A DNA stretch of 64,000 bases from contig NZ_JAJNBZ010000020.1 of the NCBI RefSeq assembly GCF_021369635.1, forward strand, positions 1-64,000. The letters run 5' to 3'. Under the pieces are notes generated by a model, which saw nothing but the letters and a program-made list of their open reading frames with translations, ran no database searches and was not told the DNA's origin. This document shows positions 46,441 through 55,215 of the stretch, in pieces. Source of the DNA: Paenibacillus profundus (GTDB lineage: Bacteria > Bacillota > Bacilli > Paenibacillales > Paenibacillaceae). The translations under genes were made by a program, and so were the position numbers. Numbering within the stretch: position 1 is the first letter of the stretch; each line of letters opens with the position of its first letter.

Positions 46441-46809
46441 TTACATTAACCGTTCGACGACACCATAGAGCGCCTGAGCGATGCTGGAATCGCTGTTCTT
46501 GATGGACAGGTAAAAGGCGACAAGGTTTGAGGGATGAGATACGGAGCAATCCATGTACTTTTCGGAGCGTGAGGTGGTTGTTTCTGATGGCATGATCGGA
46601 TTTTTCTGAATCAAAGGGTGAGTGGGCAAAAGGGCTTTTTGAAGCATCATTCTTACGGGAGAGGATACGTACGATTGTTGAAGCACAAACCGGGGACTGA
46701 TCATCTCAAAAAGCCTGACGGAGGTTTCCTCATTCACTAAAACACGGCCCGCTCTTGTCCCAAACAACAAGGAAAGCCCATGAACCGATGCGATCATGCC
46801 GCGATTCAT
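46441..46809 (-). CDS. Hypothetical ORF, 122 residues, doubtful
   Basis: An open frame beginning MNRGMIASVHGLSLLFGTRA and ending ALYGVVERLM, with no recognisable domain. There is no ribosome-binding site before the ATG (the preceding bases are C-rich). The frame stays open upstream of the ATG into the 30-residue peptide gene at 46836. It may be a remnant of a longer gene or chance. Downstream on the same strand is the repeated region at 46305-46401. Confidence 0.25.
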   Translation of the reverse strand: MNRGMIASVHGLSLLFGTRAGRVLVNEETSVRLFEMISPRFVLQQSYVSSPVRMMLQKALLPTHPLIQKNPIMPSETTTSRSEKYMDCSVSHPSNLVAFYLSIKNSDSSIAQALYGVVERLM

Positions 46810-46835
46810 GGGCGTAGGTTTGGAGGTTAGTCCGA

Positions 46836-46928
46836 TTATCCATACAGTACTGCGATGTGACCTAACAACTCAATTAACGGAGGTATGATTTTACCAATGA
46901 ACTCCAAGATCGCTATGAACATAGTCAT
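46836..46928 (-). CDS. Candidate 30-residue hydrophobic peptide
   Basis: ATG at 46928, stop TAA at 46836-46838. A good ribosome-binding site, GGGAG, lies 8 nt before the ATG. The peptide begins MTMFIAILEFIGKII, has a PP kink in the middle and ends LLGHIAVLYG. It has only three charged residues besides one His, so it should sit in or on the membrane. The size and composition recall type I toxin peptides or leaderless bacteriocins, but it matches none that I know. A 20-codon TTG-started frame (46930-46992) with AAGGAGG upstream ends just before its ATG and could be coupled to it. Confidence 0.45.
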   Translation of the reverse strand: MTMFIAILEFIGKIIPPLIELLGHIAVLYG

Positions 46929-47045
46929 ATTAATCACTCCCGATACGATAGCCAAGAAACTGTAATGTTCCTTGTACTATATATATCGGCAAGCAGCCTC
47001 CTTTTTGTTAGCGCTTTCATAACAAAAATTAAAAAATATTGGTGG

Positions 47046-47082
47046 AAAAACCACCCAACCCCCTAAAAAGGGAATTGGGTGG
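47046..47082 (-). terminator. Terminator after mnmA
   Basis: On the minus strand CCACCCAATTCCC pairs with GGGGGTTGGGTGG around a short loop, followed by TTTTT. It lies 7 bp past the mnmA stop codon. Confidence 0.88.
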
Positions 47083-47088
47083 GAGTCA

Positions 47089-48234
<1,146 letters not shown>

Positions 48235-48435
48235 CTAAGATTCACTATTCTTTTCTATTGTAACATATGGCGCTTTTATATCGAAAATAAGGTTGCTTGT
48301 CAAGAGATTGCCATCATTTCATGAATACGCAGACAGATTATTGACCATAACGAGGATAGTTATGATACGATATACGGGGTGCCTTAATCGGAATACATTG
48401 AATTGATACGATAATGAATAAACGAGGTGTACAAT

Positions 48436-48855
48436 ATGAAAATATCTACGAAAGGCCGTTACGGATTGACGATTATGATGGAGCTCGCGAAGAGCACTGG
48501 CGAAGGTCCGACTTCTTTGAAGAGTATAGCGGAGAAAAATCAACTATCTGAGCATTACTTGGAGCAGCTGATCGCGCCACTTCGCAATGCAGGACTCGTG
48601 AAGAGCATTCGCGGCGCATACGGTGGATATATTTTATCGCGCAATGCGGAGCAGGTTACGGCTGGAGAAGTGATTCGCGTGCTGGAAGGTCCGATTTCAC
48701 CAGTCGACTTCACGGAAGAAGACGATCCTGCTAAGCGTGATTTATGGTTGCGCATAAGGGATAGCATTGCTCAAGTGCTTGATTCGACAACGCTCGCCGA
48801 TTTAATTACCTATAAAGAAGAAGGCAGTCAAGATAGTTATATGTTTTATATTTAG
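48436..48855 (+). CDS. cymR: Rrf2-family regulator CymR
   Basis: A 139-residue Rrf2 protein. Start MKISTKGRYGLTIMMELA, winged helix NQLSEHYLEQLIAPLRNAGL, then VKSIRGAYGGYILSR and VIRVLEGPISPVDFTEED. It lacks the three Fe-S cysteines of IscR, which is the CymR pattern. In Bacillus CymR with CysK represses cysteine and sulfur-uptake genes. Start ATG 48436 after GAGGTG. Followed 40 nt later by a cysteine desulfurase gene, as in Bacillus. Confidence 0.92.
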   Translation: MKISTKGRYGLTIMMELAKSTGEGPTSLKSIAEKNQLSEHYLEQLIAPLRNAGLVKSIRGAYGGYILSRNAEQVTAGEVIRVLEGPISPVDFTEEDDPAKRDLWLRIRDSIAQVLDSTTLADLITYKEEGSQDSYMFYI

Positions 48856-48895
48856 AGGTTAGGTTACGCATATTTAGTAGTTGGGGGAAGATGCG

Positions 48896-50080
48896 ATGGA
48901 ACGCATATATTTTGATCATGCTGCAACTACGCCGCTTCATCCGGACGTGCAAGCAGTAATGGCGGCAAGTATGCATGACGTATTCGGGAACGCATCAAGT
49001 GTTCATGCATACGGGCGTGAGGCAAAATCTGCTGTCAATCAAGCACGCGATCGCATGGCGGCACGGCTTGGCTGCCGTCCTCAGGAGCTGGTATTTACGA
49101 GCGGAGGTACGGAAAGTGATAATGCGGCATTGTTCGGGGCCGCCTGGGCGGCATGGCTGCAATCCGGGCAGTCGCCGCACCAGCACCAGCACAACACGAA
49201 GCCTCATATTGTGACGACTCAAGTCGAACATCATGCTGTTCTCCATGCCTGTGAACGATTGGAGGCTCTTGGCTTTGAAGTGACTTATGTGGCTCCTGAT
49301 GAGACAGGCTTCGTTAGCGCGGACAAGATTGAATCCGCTTTACGGCCGAATACGTGCCTTGTCAGTGTCATGTACGGCAATAATGAGGTAGGCACGATGC
49401 AGCCTATACGGGAAATTGGCGGAATCGTGCGTTCACACGGTATTCTGATGCATACAGATGCCGTACAAGCTCTAGGCATGATACCGATCCAGTTGAATGA
49501 ACTGCCTGTAGACTTTGCAAGCTTCTCCGCCCATAAGGTGAATGGTCCGAAGGGTGTCGGCGCGCTGTACATTCGTACAGGCGCCGTTTGGGATCCGTTT
49601 CTTTTCGGAGGCAACCAAGAACGCAAACGCAGAGCGGGCACGGAAAATATTGCGGGAATTGCCGGCTTTGCCGAAGCGGTGGAGCGGGCGGTCAGTTCGT
49701 TAGATGAGAAGATTCAGCAACTGAACAGCATCCGGGAAGCGCTGTGGACAGGGTTGAAGGATACTTTGGGAGATCGCGTGGTGTGGAACGGTCATTCTTC
49801 CTTGCAGCTGCCCCATATTTTGAATGTGAGCATACTCGACGTTCCTACCGAAACGATGCTGATGAATTTAGATATTGCAGGCATCATGGCAGCAAGCGGC
49901 TCGGCCTGCACATCGGGATCATTGGAAGTGTCCCATGTGCTGGAAGCAATGAATTTACCGGAAGAACGCAAGCGCACGGCTGTACGTTTCAGCTTCGGAT
50001 TGGGCAATACTAGGGAAGAGGCAGCTTTCGTCGCTCAACAAATTGCAACCATCGTTTCACGTGTTCGTACTAGAAAGTAA
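48896..50080 (+). CDS. iscS: Cysteine desulfurase (IscS/NifS family)
   Basis: A 394-residue PLP enzyme removing sulfur from cysteine. Motifs: MERIYFDHAATTPLHP, TSGGTESDNAALFG, VEHHAVLHACE, the PLP lysine in FSAHKVNGPKGVGALYIR and the persulfide cysteine in SGSACTSGSLEVSHVL near residue 330. ATG 48896 follows TTGGGGGAAG. Probably serves thiolation by MnmA encoded divergently. An insertion rich in His/Gln (SGQSPHQHQHNTKP) near residue 100 is not typical of the family. Confidence 0.95.
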   Translation: MERIYFDHAATTPLHPDVQAVMAASMHDVFGNASSVHAYGREAKSAVNQARDRMAARLGCRPQELVFTSGGTESDNAALFGAAWAAWLQSGQSPHQHQHNTKPHIVTTQVEHHAVLHACERLEALGFEVTYVAPDETGFVSADKIESALRPNTCLVSVMYGNNEVGTMQPIREIGGIVRSHGILMHTDAVQALGMIPIQLNELPVDFASFSAHKVNGPKGVGALYIRTGAVWDPFLFGGNQERKRRAGTENIAGIAGFAEAVERAVSSLDEKIQQLNSIREALWTGLKDTLGDRVVWNGHSSLQLPHILNVSILDVPTETMLMNLDIAGIMAASGSACTSGSLEVSHVLEAMNLPEERKRTAVRFSFGLGNTREEAAFVAQQIATIVSRVRTRK

Positions 50081-50218
50081 GGGCAATTCCACGGCGTGAA
50101 AGGAGGGGCAGCATAGATACGGCGGTAAGCGAGTTCTCGTACTTCTTGGACAAGCATCAGGCGAAGTCGCGGGTGTGTGCAAGAAAGTGATTATGCCGTA
50201 AGCTGAGGAGGCCCCGAC

Positions 50219-50698
50219 ATGAAGTTGTTGGAATTGATAGGTCTGCCTGTATATGAAATTGAAACAGGAAAGCAAGTATCCAAAGTGAAGGATTTCCGTA
50301 TCACGGAACAATGGTGTATTACACATATAGAGCTTGAAGGAAGTGGCCGCAAAGCAAACGTCATATCTGTCGTAAGATGGGAGGACGTAACGGCTTGTGG
50401 CGAAGATGCCATCATGATAGCGAACGATAAAGCCATCCGGCAGACGGAGGCTATCCATATAGAACGATCGTTTCTTACGGGAAAGGCGGCAATGAGAGAT
50501 TTGCCTGTCGTAACAACGGAAGGATCACAATTGGGATGGGTCGCCGATGTTTATTTTCAGCCAAATATGGGTAACCATATAACAGGTCTGGAAATATCAG
50601 ACGGTTTGCTTTCTGACCTTTTGGAAGGGAGACGGCAGATAGATGGGATGAGCGGCTTGAAGTGGGGCGCTGATGTTATCGTCGTTGAAGAAAGCTGA
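50219..50698 (+). CDS. PRC-barrel domain protein, YrrD-like
   Basis: A 159-residue soluble protein with two PRC-barrel halves: LIGLPVYEIETGKQVSKVKD near the start, and GKAAMRDLPVVTTEGSQLGW with VADVYFQ from about residue 88. Start ATG 50219 after TGAGGAGG. A similar gene (yrrD) lies near iscS in Bacillus. Possible RNA- or protein-binding adaptor; no defined function. Confidence 0.82.
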   Translation: MKLLELIGLPVYEIETGKQVSKVKDFRITEQWCITHIELEGSGRKANVISVVRWEDVTACGEDAIMIANDKAIRQTEAIHIERSFLTGKAAMRDLPVVTTEGSQLGWVADVYFQPNMGNHITGLEISDGLLSDLLEGRRQIDGMSGLKWGADVIVVEES

Positions 50699-50745
50699 AA
50701 TAGCATTTAGTACGAACAAATTAGTCAATGGACGGAATGGTGAGA

Positions 50746-50961
50746 ATGATGCGCTGCCCGAATTGCAATTCCAAAGATATCGGGAAAATTGGCTCCCACC
50801 AATTTTATTGCTGGGGATGTTTTATAGAGCTGACGGTAAACGGCGACAAAATGTCTGTATTTCAAGTGGAAGAAGACGGTACATTAAGCTCGTTGGACGA
50901 TTTATTTTTCGGTGATGATTTTGTGACACCTCCTTATCCGGAAGCGCATGCTTCATCCTAG
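50746..50961 (+). CDS. Small zinc-ribbon protein
   Basis: A 71-residue protein with a CPNC...CWGC zinc ribbon (MRCPNCNSKDIGKIG, then FYCWGC) followed by an acidic tail with a predicted beta strand (KMSVFQVEEDGTL). Starts possible at 50728, 50737, 50746 and 50749; GGTGAG at 50739-50744 favours the last two. Function unknown. Terminated by the hairpin at 50996. Confidence 0.72.
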   Translation: MMRCPNCNSKDIGKIGSHQFYCWGCFIELTVNGDKMSVFQVEEDGTLSSLDDLFFGDDFVTPPYPEAHASS

Positions 50962-50995
50962 AGGACGCGAACAGGAACGGTTCAAAATAATGCCT

Positions 50996-51039
50996 AAGCG
51001 CTCGAACTCGGTCGTTGACACGGGAACGGGCGCTTTTTG
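50996..51039 (+). terminator. Terminator before the nrd promoter
   Basis: AAGCGCTCG with CGGGCGCTT around a long interior with secondary pairing, then TTTT. Confidence 0.6.
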
Positions 51040-51047
51040 TGTTGACT

Positions 51048-51075
51048 ATGACAAAGCGCATATTGTGTTTATAAT
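51048..51075 (+). promoter_or_regulatory. Candidate nrdDG promoter
   Basis: ATGACA (51048-51053), 16 nt, perfect TATAAT (51070-51075). The spacer is overlapped by NrdR-like box A, so binding there should block it. Confidence 0.55.
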
Positions 51076-51132
51076 GATTGAGGCATAATACATATTGTGT
51101 TTGAAAACATAAAAATACACTACATATAGTGA
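51053..51132 (+). promoter_or_regulatory. Three NrdR-like boxes phased at 32 bp
   Basis: Compared with the NrdR consensus ACACWATATATWGTGT, box A (51053-51068) matches 11/16, box B (51085-51100) 13/16 and box C (51117-51132, ACACTACATATAGTGA) 14/16. Starts are exactly 32 bp apart, close to three helical turns, as known for paired NrdR boxes. Implies NrdR repression of nrdDG when dATP is high. Confidence 0.7.
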
Positions 51133-51169
51133 TTTACCTGGAATATAGCAATGGAAGGACTGGACGAAG

Positions 51170-53152
51170 ATGACGATGATACCTGTGAAACGCCGCAACA
51201 CGGCTTGGGAAATGCACAAAAATCAAGAAGGAACCGCTGTGGCGGCAGGTTGGGACAGTCAGCTTCCCCGAACAAGTGAAATGAAGATGAACACATCTCT
51301 AGATATAGCATCCGCTTCGGATAAGCTGACTTGCTCGCTGCATGAAATTATCGACGGCGGCAACAAGGATTTAATGCAGGAAAACGCGAACGTGGACGGT
51401 CGCTCCCCAATGGGCATGATGGGGAAGATGGCAAGTGAAAGCGCTCGTTGGTACGCGGTGGAGCGCTTGCTGTCACCGGACGTGAGACAAGCGATGGACA
51501 ATAATTTGTTGTACCCACACGATTTGGACTTCTATGCTTCCGGCACGACGACCTGCTGCCAAATTCCGCTCGGCAAGCTGCTTCGACTCGGGTTCAATAC
51601 CGGGCATGGTCATATGCGCGAGCCGCAGGATATTAAGAGCGCACTGGCACTAGCTTCCATCATTCTGCAGGCGAACCAGAATCAGCAGCATGGCGGGCAA
51701 GCCTATCCGATGTTTGACTATGATCTTGCTCCATATGTGCGCAAGACATATGAGCGTCATATGCGTTACATAGCAACCCTGCCGCTTGATCCAAGCTTCG
51801 ACACGGAAGCCGAAGCATGGCGTCTTGCGGAACGAGACGTATACCAAGCGTGTGAAGCATTCATTCATAATGCGAACTCGATGCATTCGCGCGGAGGCGG
51901 CCAAGTTCCATTTATCTCGATTAACTATGGGACGGATACCTCTGTCGAAGGGCGCATGCTGATGAGGCAGCTGCTGCTCGCGACGCAGGCAGGACTCGGC
52001 AAAGGAGAGACGCCGATTTTCCCCATTCAAATTTTCAAGGTGAAGACAGGTGTCAACTTCGAACCTGAGGACCCGAATTATGATATATATTTGCTCGCGT
52101 TGGAGACGACGGCACAGCGTCTTTTCCCGAACTTTGCGTTTCTGGATGCAACCTTCAACGCGCAATATTACGACGGGACTGCGGAGAGTGAAGCGTGCTA
52201 CATGGGGTGCCGCACGCGCGTAATGGGCAATGTTAACGGAAAAGAGACAGCGCTCGGGAGAGGGAATTTGTCGTTTACCTCGCTTAATCTTGTGCGGCTT
52301 GCCCTATTGTCCGCCAATGTGTCCGATTTCTTCCAGCGGCTCGACGAGCTATTGTCGCTATCGGTGAAGCAATTGCTGGAGCGCTATGAGTATCAGGCCA
52401 AGAAGCAGGTTCAGGATTTCGCGTTTCTGATGAAGCAGGGTGTATGGCGGGGCAGCGAAGCGCTTCGAGCGGAAGAGGAGCTGCGCGAGGTATTGAAGGA
52501 AGGGACACTCAGCGTCGGCTTTATCGGGCTCGCGGAGGCGCTTGTCGCCTTAACCGGAGAGCACCATGGTCAATCGGAAGCAGCATGGAAGCTCGGCCTC
52601 CGCATCGTCTCTCACATGCGCAAGCGGATGGACGAGGCGACCGATGCTACTGGCATGAACATGACGCTCATCGCTACGCCAGCGGAAGGCTTGTCTGGAA
52701 AGTTTACGCATAAGGATCGGGCTGAATTCGGCTGCAGGGAAGGAATTACGGATCGAAATTATTACACGAATTCCTTTCATGTGCCTGTGTACTATGACGT
52801 CAAGGCATATGACAAAATTGTGATTGAGGGGCCGTTCCATGAGCTATGCAATGCCGGACATATTACGTATGTAGAGCTGGACGGAAGTGCCAAAGCCAAC
52901 ACGCGAGCGCTCAATCAGCTCATTCGCGCCATGGCGGCGAACGGAATCGGCTATGGCTCCATCAACCACCCTGTGGACCGCTGTCGGGCATGCGGTCATC
53001 ACGATACGATAGAAGAGGACTGTCCGGTATGCGGCAGTCCCGGCGATCAGATTGAACGCATCCGCCGCATTACGGGCTACTTGGTCGGAGATATGAATAA
53101 ATGGAACTCGGCGAAGCGTTCCGAAGAATCGGAGCGGGTGAAGCACGGATGA
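51170..53152 (+). CDS. nrdD: Anaerobic ribonucleoside-triphosphate reductase (class III)
   Basis: A 660-residue glycyl-radical enzyme making deoxyribonucleotides without oxygen. The catalytic region holds DFYASGTTTCCQIPLGKLL. Near the end are the zinc site CRACG...CPVCG and the glycyl-radical motif RRITGYLVG. The N-terminus (about 60 residues) does not look like an ATP-cone, so the usual dATP feedback domain seems missing, as in shorter NrdD subclasses. Its stop overlaps the nrdG start (ATGA). Controlled by the NrdR-like boxes upstream. Confidence 0.95.
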   Translation: MTMIPVKRRNTAWEMHKNQEGTAVAAGWDSQLPRTSEMKMNTSLDIASASDKLTCSLHEIIDGGNKDLMQENANVDGRSPMGMMGKMASESARWYAVERLLSPDVRQAMDNNLLYPHDLDFYASGTTTCCQIPLGKLLRLGFNTGHGHMREPQDIKSALALASIILQANQNQQHGGQAYPMFDYDLAPYVRKTYERHMRYIATLPLDPSFDTEAEAWRLAERDVYQACEAFIHNANSMHSRGGGQVPFISINYGTDTSVEGRMLMRQLLLATQAGLGKGETPIFPIQIFKVKTGVNFEPEDPNYDIYLLALETTAQRLFPNFAFLDATFNAQYYDGTAESEACYMGCRTRVMGNVNGKETALGRGNLSFTSLNLVRLALLSANVSDFFQRLDELLSLSVKQLLERYEYQAKKQVQDFAFLMKQGVWRGSEALRAEEELREVLKEGTLSVGFIGLAEALVALTGEHHGQSEAAWKLGLRIVSHMRKRMDEATDATGMNMTLIATPAEGLSGKFTHKDRAEFGCREGITDRNYYTNSFHVPVYYDVKAYDKIVIEGPFHELCNAGHITYVELDGSAKANTRALNQLIRAMAANGIGYGSINHPVDRCRACGHHDTIEEDCPVCGSPGDQIERIRRITGYLVGDMNKWNSAKRSEESERVKHG

Positions 53153-53634
53153 GCTTGCAGGTGCTTTCGATCCTTCATGACAGCGTCGTTGATGGCGAAG
53201 GGCTGCGAACGGTCGTCTTCTTCAGCGGATGTCCGCATCAATGCCCTGGCTGTCACAATCCTGAATCGTGGAATATTAGGAACGGTACGAAGATGACTGT
53301 GGACGAGGTCGCGGTGGAAATTTTGTCCAATCCGCTGACCGATGTCACTTTGTCTGGAGGAGAGCCGTTCATGCAGGCCAAGGAAGTGAAGCAGCTTGCG
53401 CGCAAGCTGAAGGAGGCCGGCCGCCATATTTGGTCGTACACCGGTTATACTGTGGAGCATCTATTGCAGCGAGGTACGGCAGATCAGCGCGAGCTTCTGC
53501 AATATGTCGATGTGCTCGTGGACGGTCCGTTTCTAATGGAGCGGCGCCGTCCCGGCCTTCGTTTCTGCGGGAGCGACAACCAGCGCATTTGGCGAATGAA
53601 TTGCGGTCAACCTGACGGGTTAATTTTTCCTTGA
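53149..53634 (+). CDS. nrdG: Anaerobic ribonucleotide reductase activating protein
   Basis: A 161-residue radical-SAM activase. The motif FFSGCPHQCPGCHNPESWN carries the three cluster cysteines (CPHQCPGC), and VTLSGGEPFMQ follows. It installs the glycyl radical on NrdD using SAM and an Fe-S cluster. ATG 53149 overlaps the nrdD stop by 4 nt. Confidence 0.96.
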   Translation: MSLQVLSILHDSVVDGEGLRTVVFFSGCPHQCPGCHNPESWNIRNGTKMTVDEVAVEILSNPLTDVTLSGGEPFMQAKEVKQLARKLKEAGRHIWSYTGYTVEHLLQRGTADQRELLQYVDVLVDGPFLMERRRPGLRFCGSDNQRIWRMNCGQPDGLIFP

Positions 53635-53685
53635 GTTACATATACTCTACTGTATGATGCTCGTCCGAACGGAGTGTGGAATGCA

Positions 53686-54756
53686 GTGGAACGTTTTTGG
53701 AAAAATCGGTTGTTCGTATACGGAGTCTATATTCTGCTTGGTCTTATTATTGTATATATTCTACTCTTGTTGAAGCCGCTGATCGGGCATGTGTACGGGT
53801 TTATGAAGGCCGTGCTGGCTCCGTTCTTCATTGCGATGATTATCGCATATGTGCTTAATCCCGTCGTGACACTGTTGAACGAGCGCAAGGTGCCCCGCAC
53901 GATGGCGGTGCTGCTCATCTACGCCGTATTCATTGCCTCGCTTACCGTCATTCTCATCAATATGATTCCGATGCTGATGAAGCAGCTCGAGGAACTTAAC
54001 AATCAAATGCCGCATCTCAATGCGAAGGCGGAGAAGCTGATGGACGGCTTGAGTCAGTCGTCTATCATGCCGCCTTCCGTACGTTCTGGGCTGAACGATT
54101 GGTTGTATGCGTTCGAGGAACGGCTCGGCAAAGGAATTTCTAACTTTATGGACAATATCGGTGCCACCATCAATATGCTGTTCATTGCCTTAATTGTGCC
54201 GTTTTTGATTTTTTACATATTGAAGGATTTCGATGTGTTCGAACGGACGATTATCGCCTATGTGCCGAAGTCGCACCGCAAGCATATGGTTATGATGCTT
54301 AAAGAAATCGATACGGCGCTTGGCAACTACATTCGCGGCCAATTCCTCGTCTGTGTCATTATTGGTGTGTTGGCATATATCGGCTATATGATTGTCGGTA
54401 TGCCCTACGCGCTGCTGCTAGCGTTGTGTGTGGCGATTTTTAACATCATCCCATACTTGGGGCCATACTTCGGCGCAGCACCGGCGCTGATCGTTGCTTC
54501 TACGATATCGCTCAAGATGCTCATTTTTGTAGCGGTAGTCAATACCATTTGCCAAATTCTTGAGGGCAATATCATTTCGCCACAGGTGGTGGGACGGACG
54601 CTGCACATGCATCCGCTCGTCATTATATTCGCGCTGTTGGTAGGCGGCGAATTGGCTGGAGTCGTCGGCTTAATATTGGCGGTTCCGTTCTTTGCGGCGC
54701 TGAAAGTGGTGCTCAGTCACGTGTTCACCTATTACATTTGGCGTAAGACGCCTTGA
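53686..54756 (+). CDS. AI-2E family transporter (YrrI-like)
   Basis: A 356-residue membrane protein of the AI-2 exporter/YhhQ-PerM superfamily with about eight helices. Marks include KAVLAPFFIAMIIAYVLNPV near residue 45, a cytoplasmic coiled segment (LMKQLEELNNQMPHLNAKA), and the C-terminal IPYLGPYFGAAPALIV and QILEGNIISPQVVGRTLHMH. GTG 53686 is 11 nt after GGAG; GTG 53674 overlaps that site. Equivalent to yrrI, upstream of alaS in Bacillus. Substrate unproven; some relatives are Na+/H+ antiporters. Confidence 0.85.
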   Translation: MERFWKNRLFVYGVYILLGLIIVYILLLLKPLIGHVYGFMKAVLAPFFIAMIIAYVLNPVVTLLNERKVPRTMAVLLIYAVFIASLTVILINMIPMLMKQLEELNNQMPHLNAKAEKLMDGLSQSSIMPPSVRSGLNDWLYAFEERLGKGISNFMDNIGATINMLFIALIVPFLIFYILKDFDVFERTIIAYVPKSHRKHMVMMLKEIDTALGNYIRGQFLVCVIIGVLAYIGYMIVGMPYALLLALCVAIFNIIPYLGPYFGAAPALIVASTISLKMLIFVAVVNTICQILEGNIISPQVVGRTLHMHPLVIIFALLVGGELAGVVGLILAVPFFAALKVVLSHVFTYYIWRKTP

Positions 54757-54779
54757 CGCCTTGTGATGCGGAATAAGTG

Positions 54780-54808
54780 GAGGCCTGTTGACGGGCTTCT
54801 ATTTTTTT
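54780..54808 (+). terminator. Terminator after the AI-2E gene
   Basis: GAGGCCTG/CGGGCTTC (two G-U pairs), loop TTGA, then TATTTTTTT. Confidence 0.65.
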
Positions 54809-54901
54809 GAAAAAAAGCAGGGCTGAAGGCTTGACCGTATCCCCCTTGTCTCAATTTCGTTCAGCGTATATCGTACATTTTGAATCATGTAAGCTCTAAT
54901 T

Positions 54902-54940
54902 AACTCTAATTATATTGAATAATTGGAGTTTTTTATTTTT
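54902..54940 (+). terminator. Second hairpin with T run in the 54757-55215 gap
   Basis: AACTCTAATTAT (54902-54913) pairs with ATAATTGGAGTT (54919-54930), then TTTTATTTTT. The rest of the 460-bp gap to 55216 holds no gene I can support. Confidence 0.6.
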
Positions 54941-55215
54941 CCGTATAAGATTGATCATAGTCACAATGACTACATTCACCGTCGAACGGACTTACGAATA
55001 GGCTCATATAAGTCAGCCTAATGAGTACTCGGGACTATCCGACTTTTTACCTCCTTCCAAAGTTGTATTTTCTGGTAATTTCAAAAATAGGTACAACAAA
55101 ACATGCTTTAGTCGCGTTTAAAAATGTGGATGCGGCGTTACATGATATTGTGTGCTGCATGTTTTGTTTCTGGAAAAAGACGCAGGTCAATAGACCAAAG
55201 GAGGAGAGTTCTAGC

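Noticed and set aside
50104-50190. AAAGGAGGGG followed by a short frame after iscS
   Set aside because: The frame could only start at ATA, which is not a credible start codon here.
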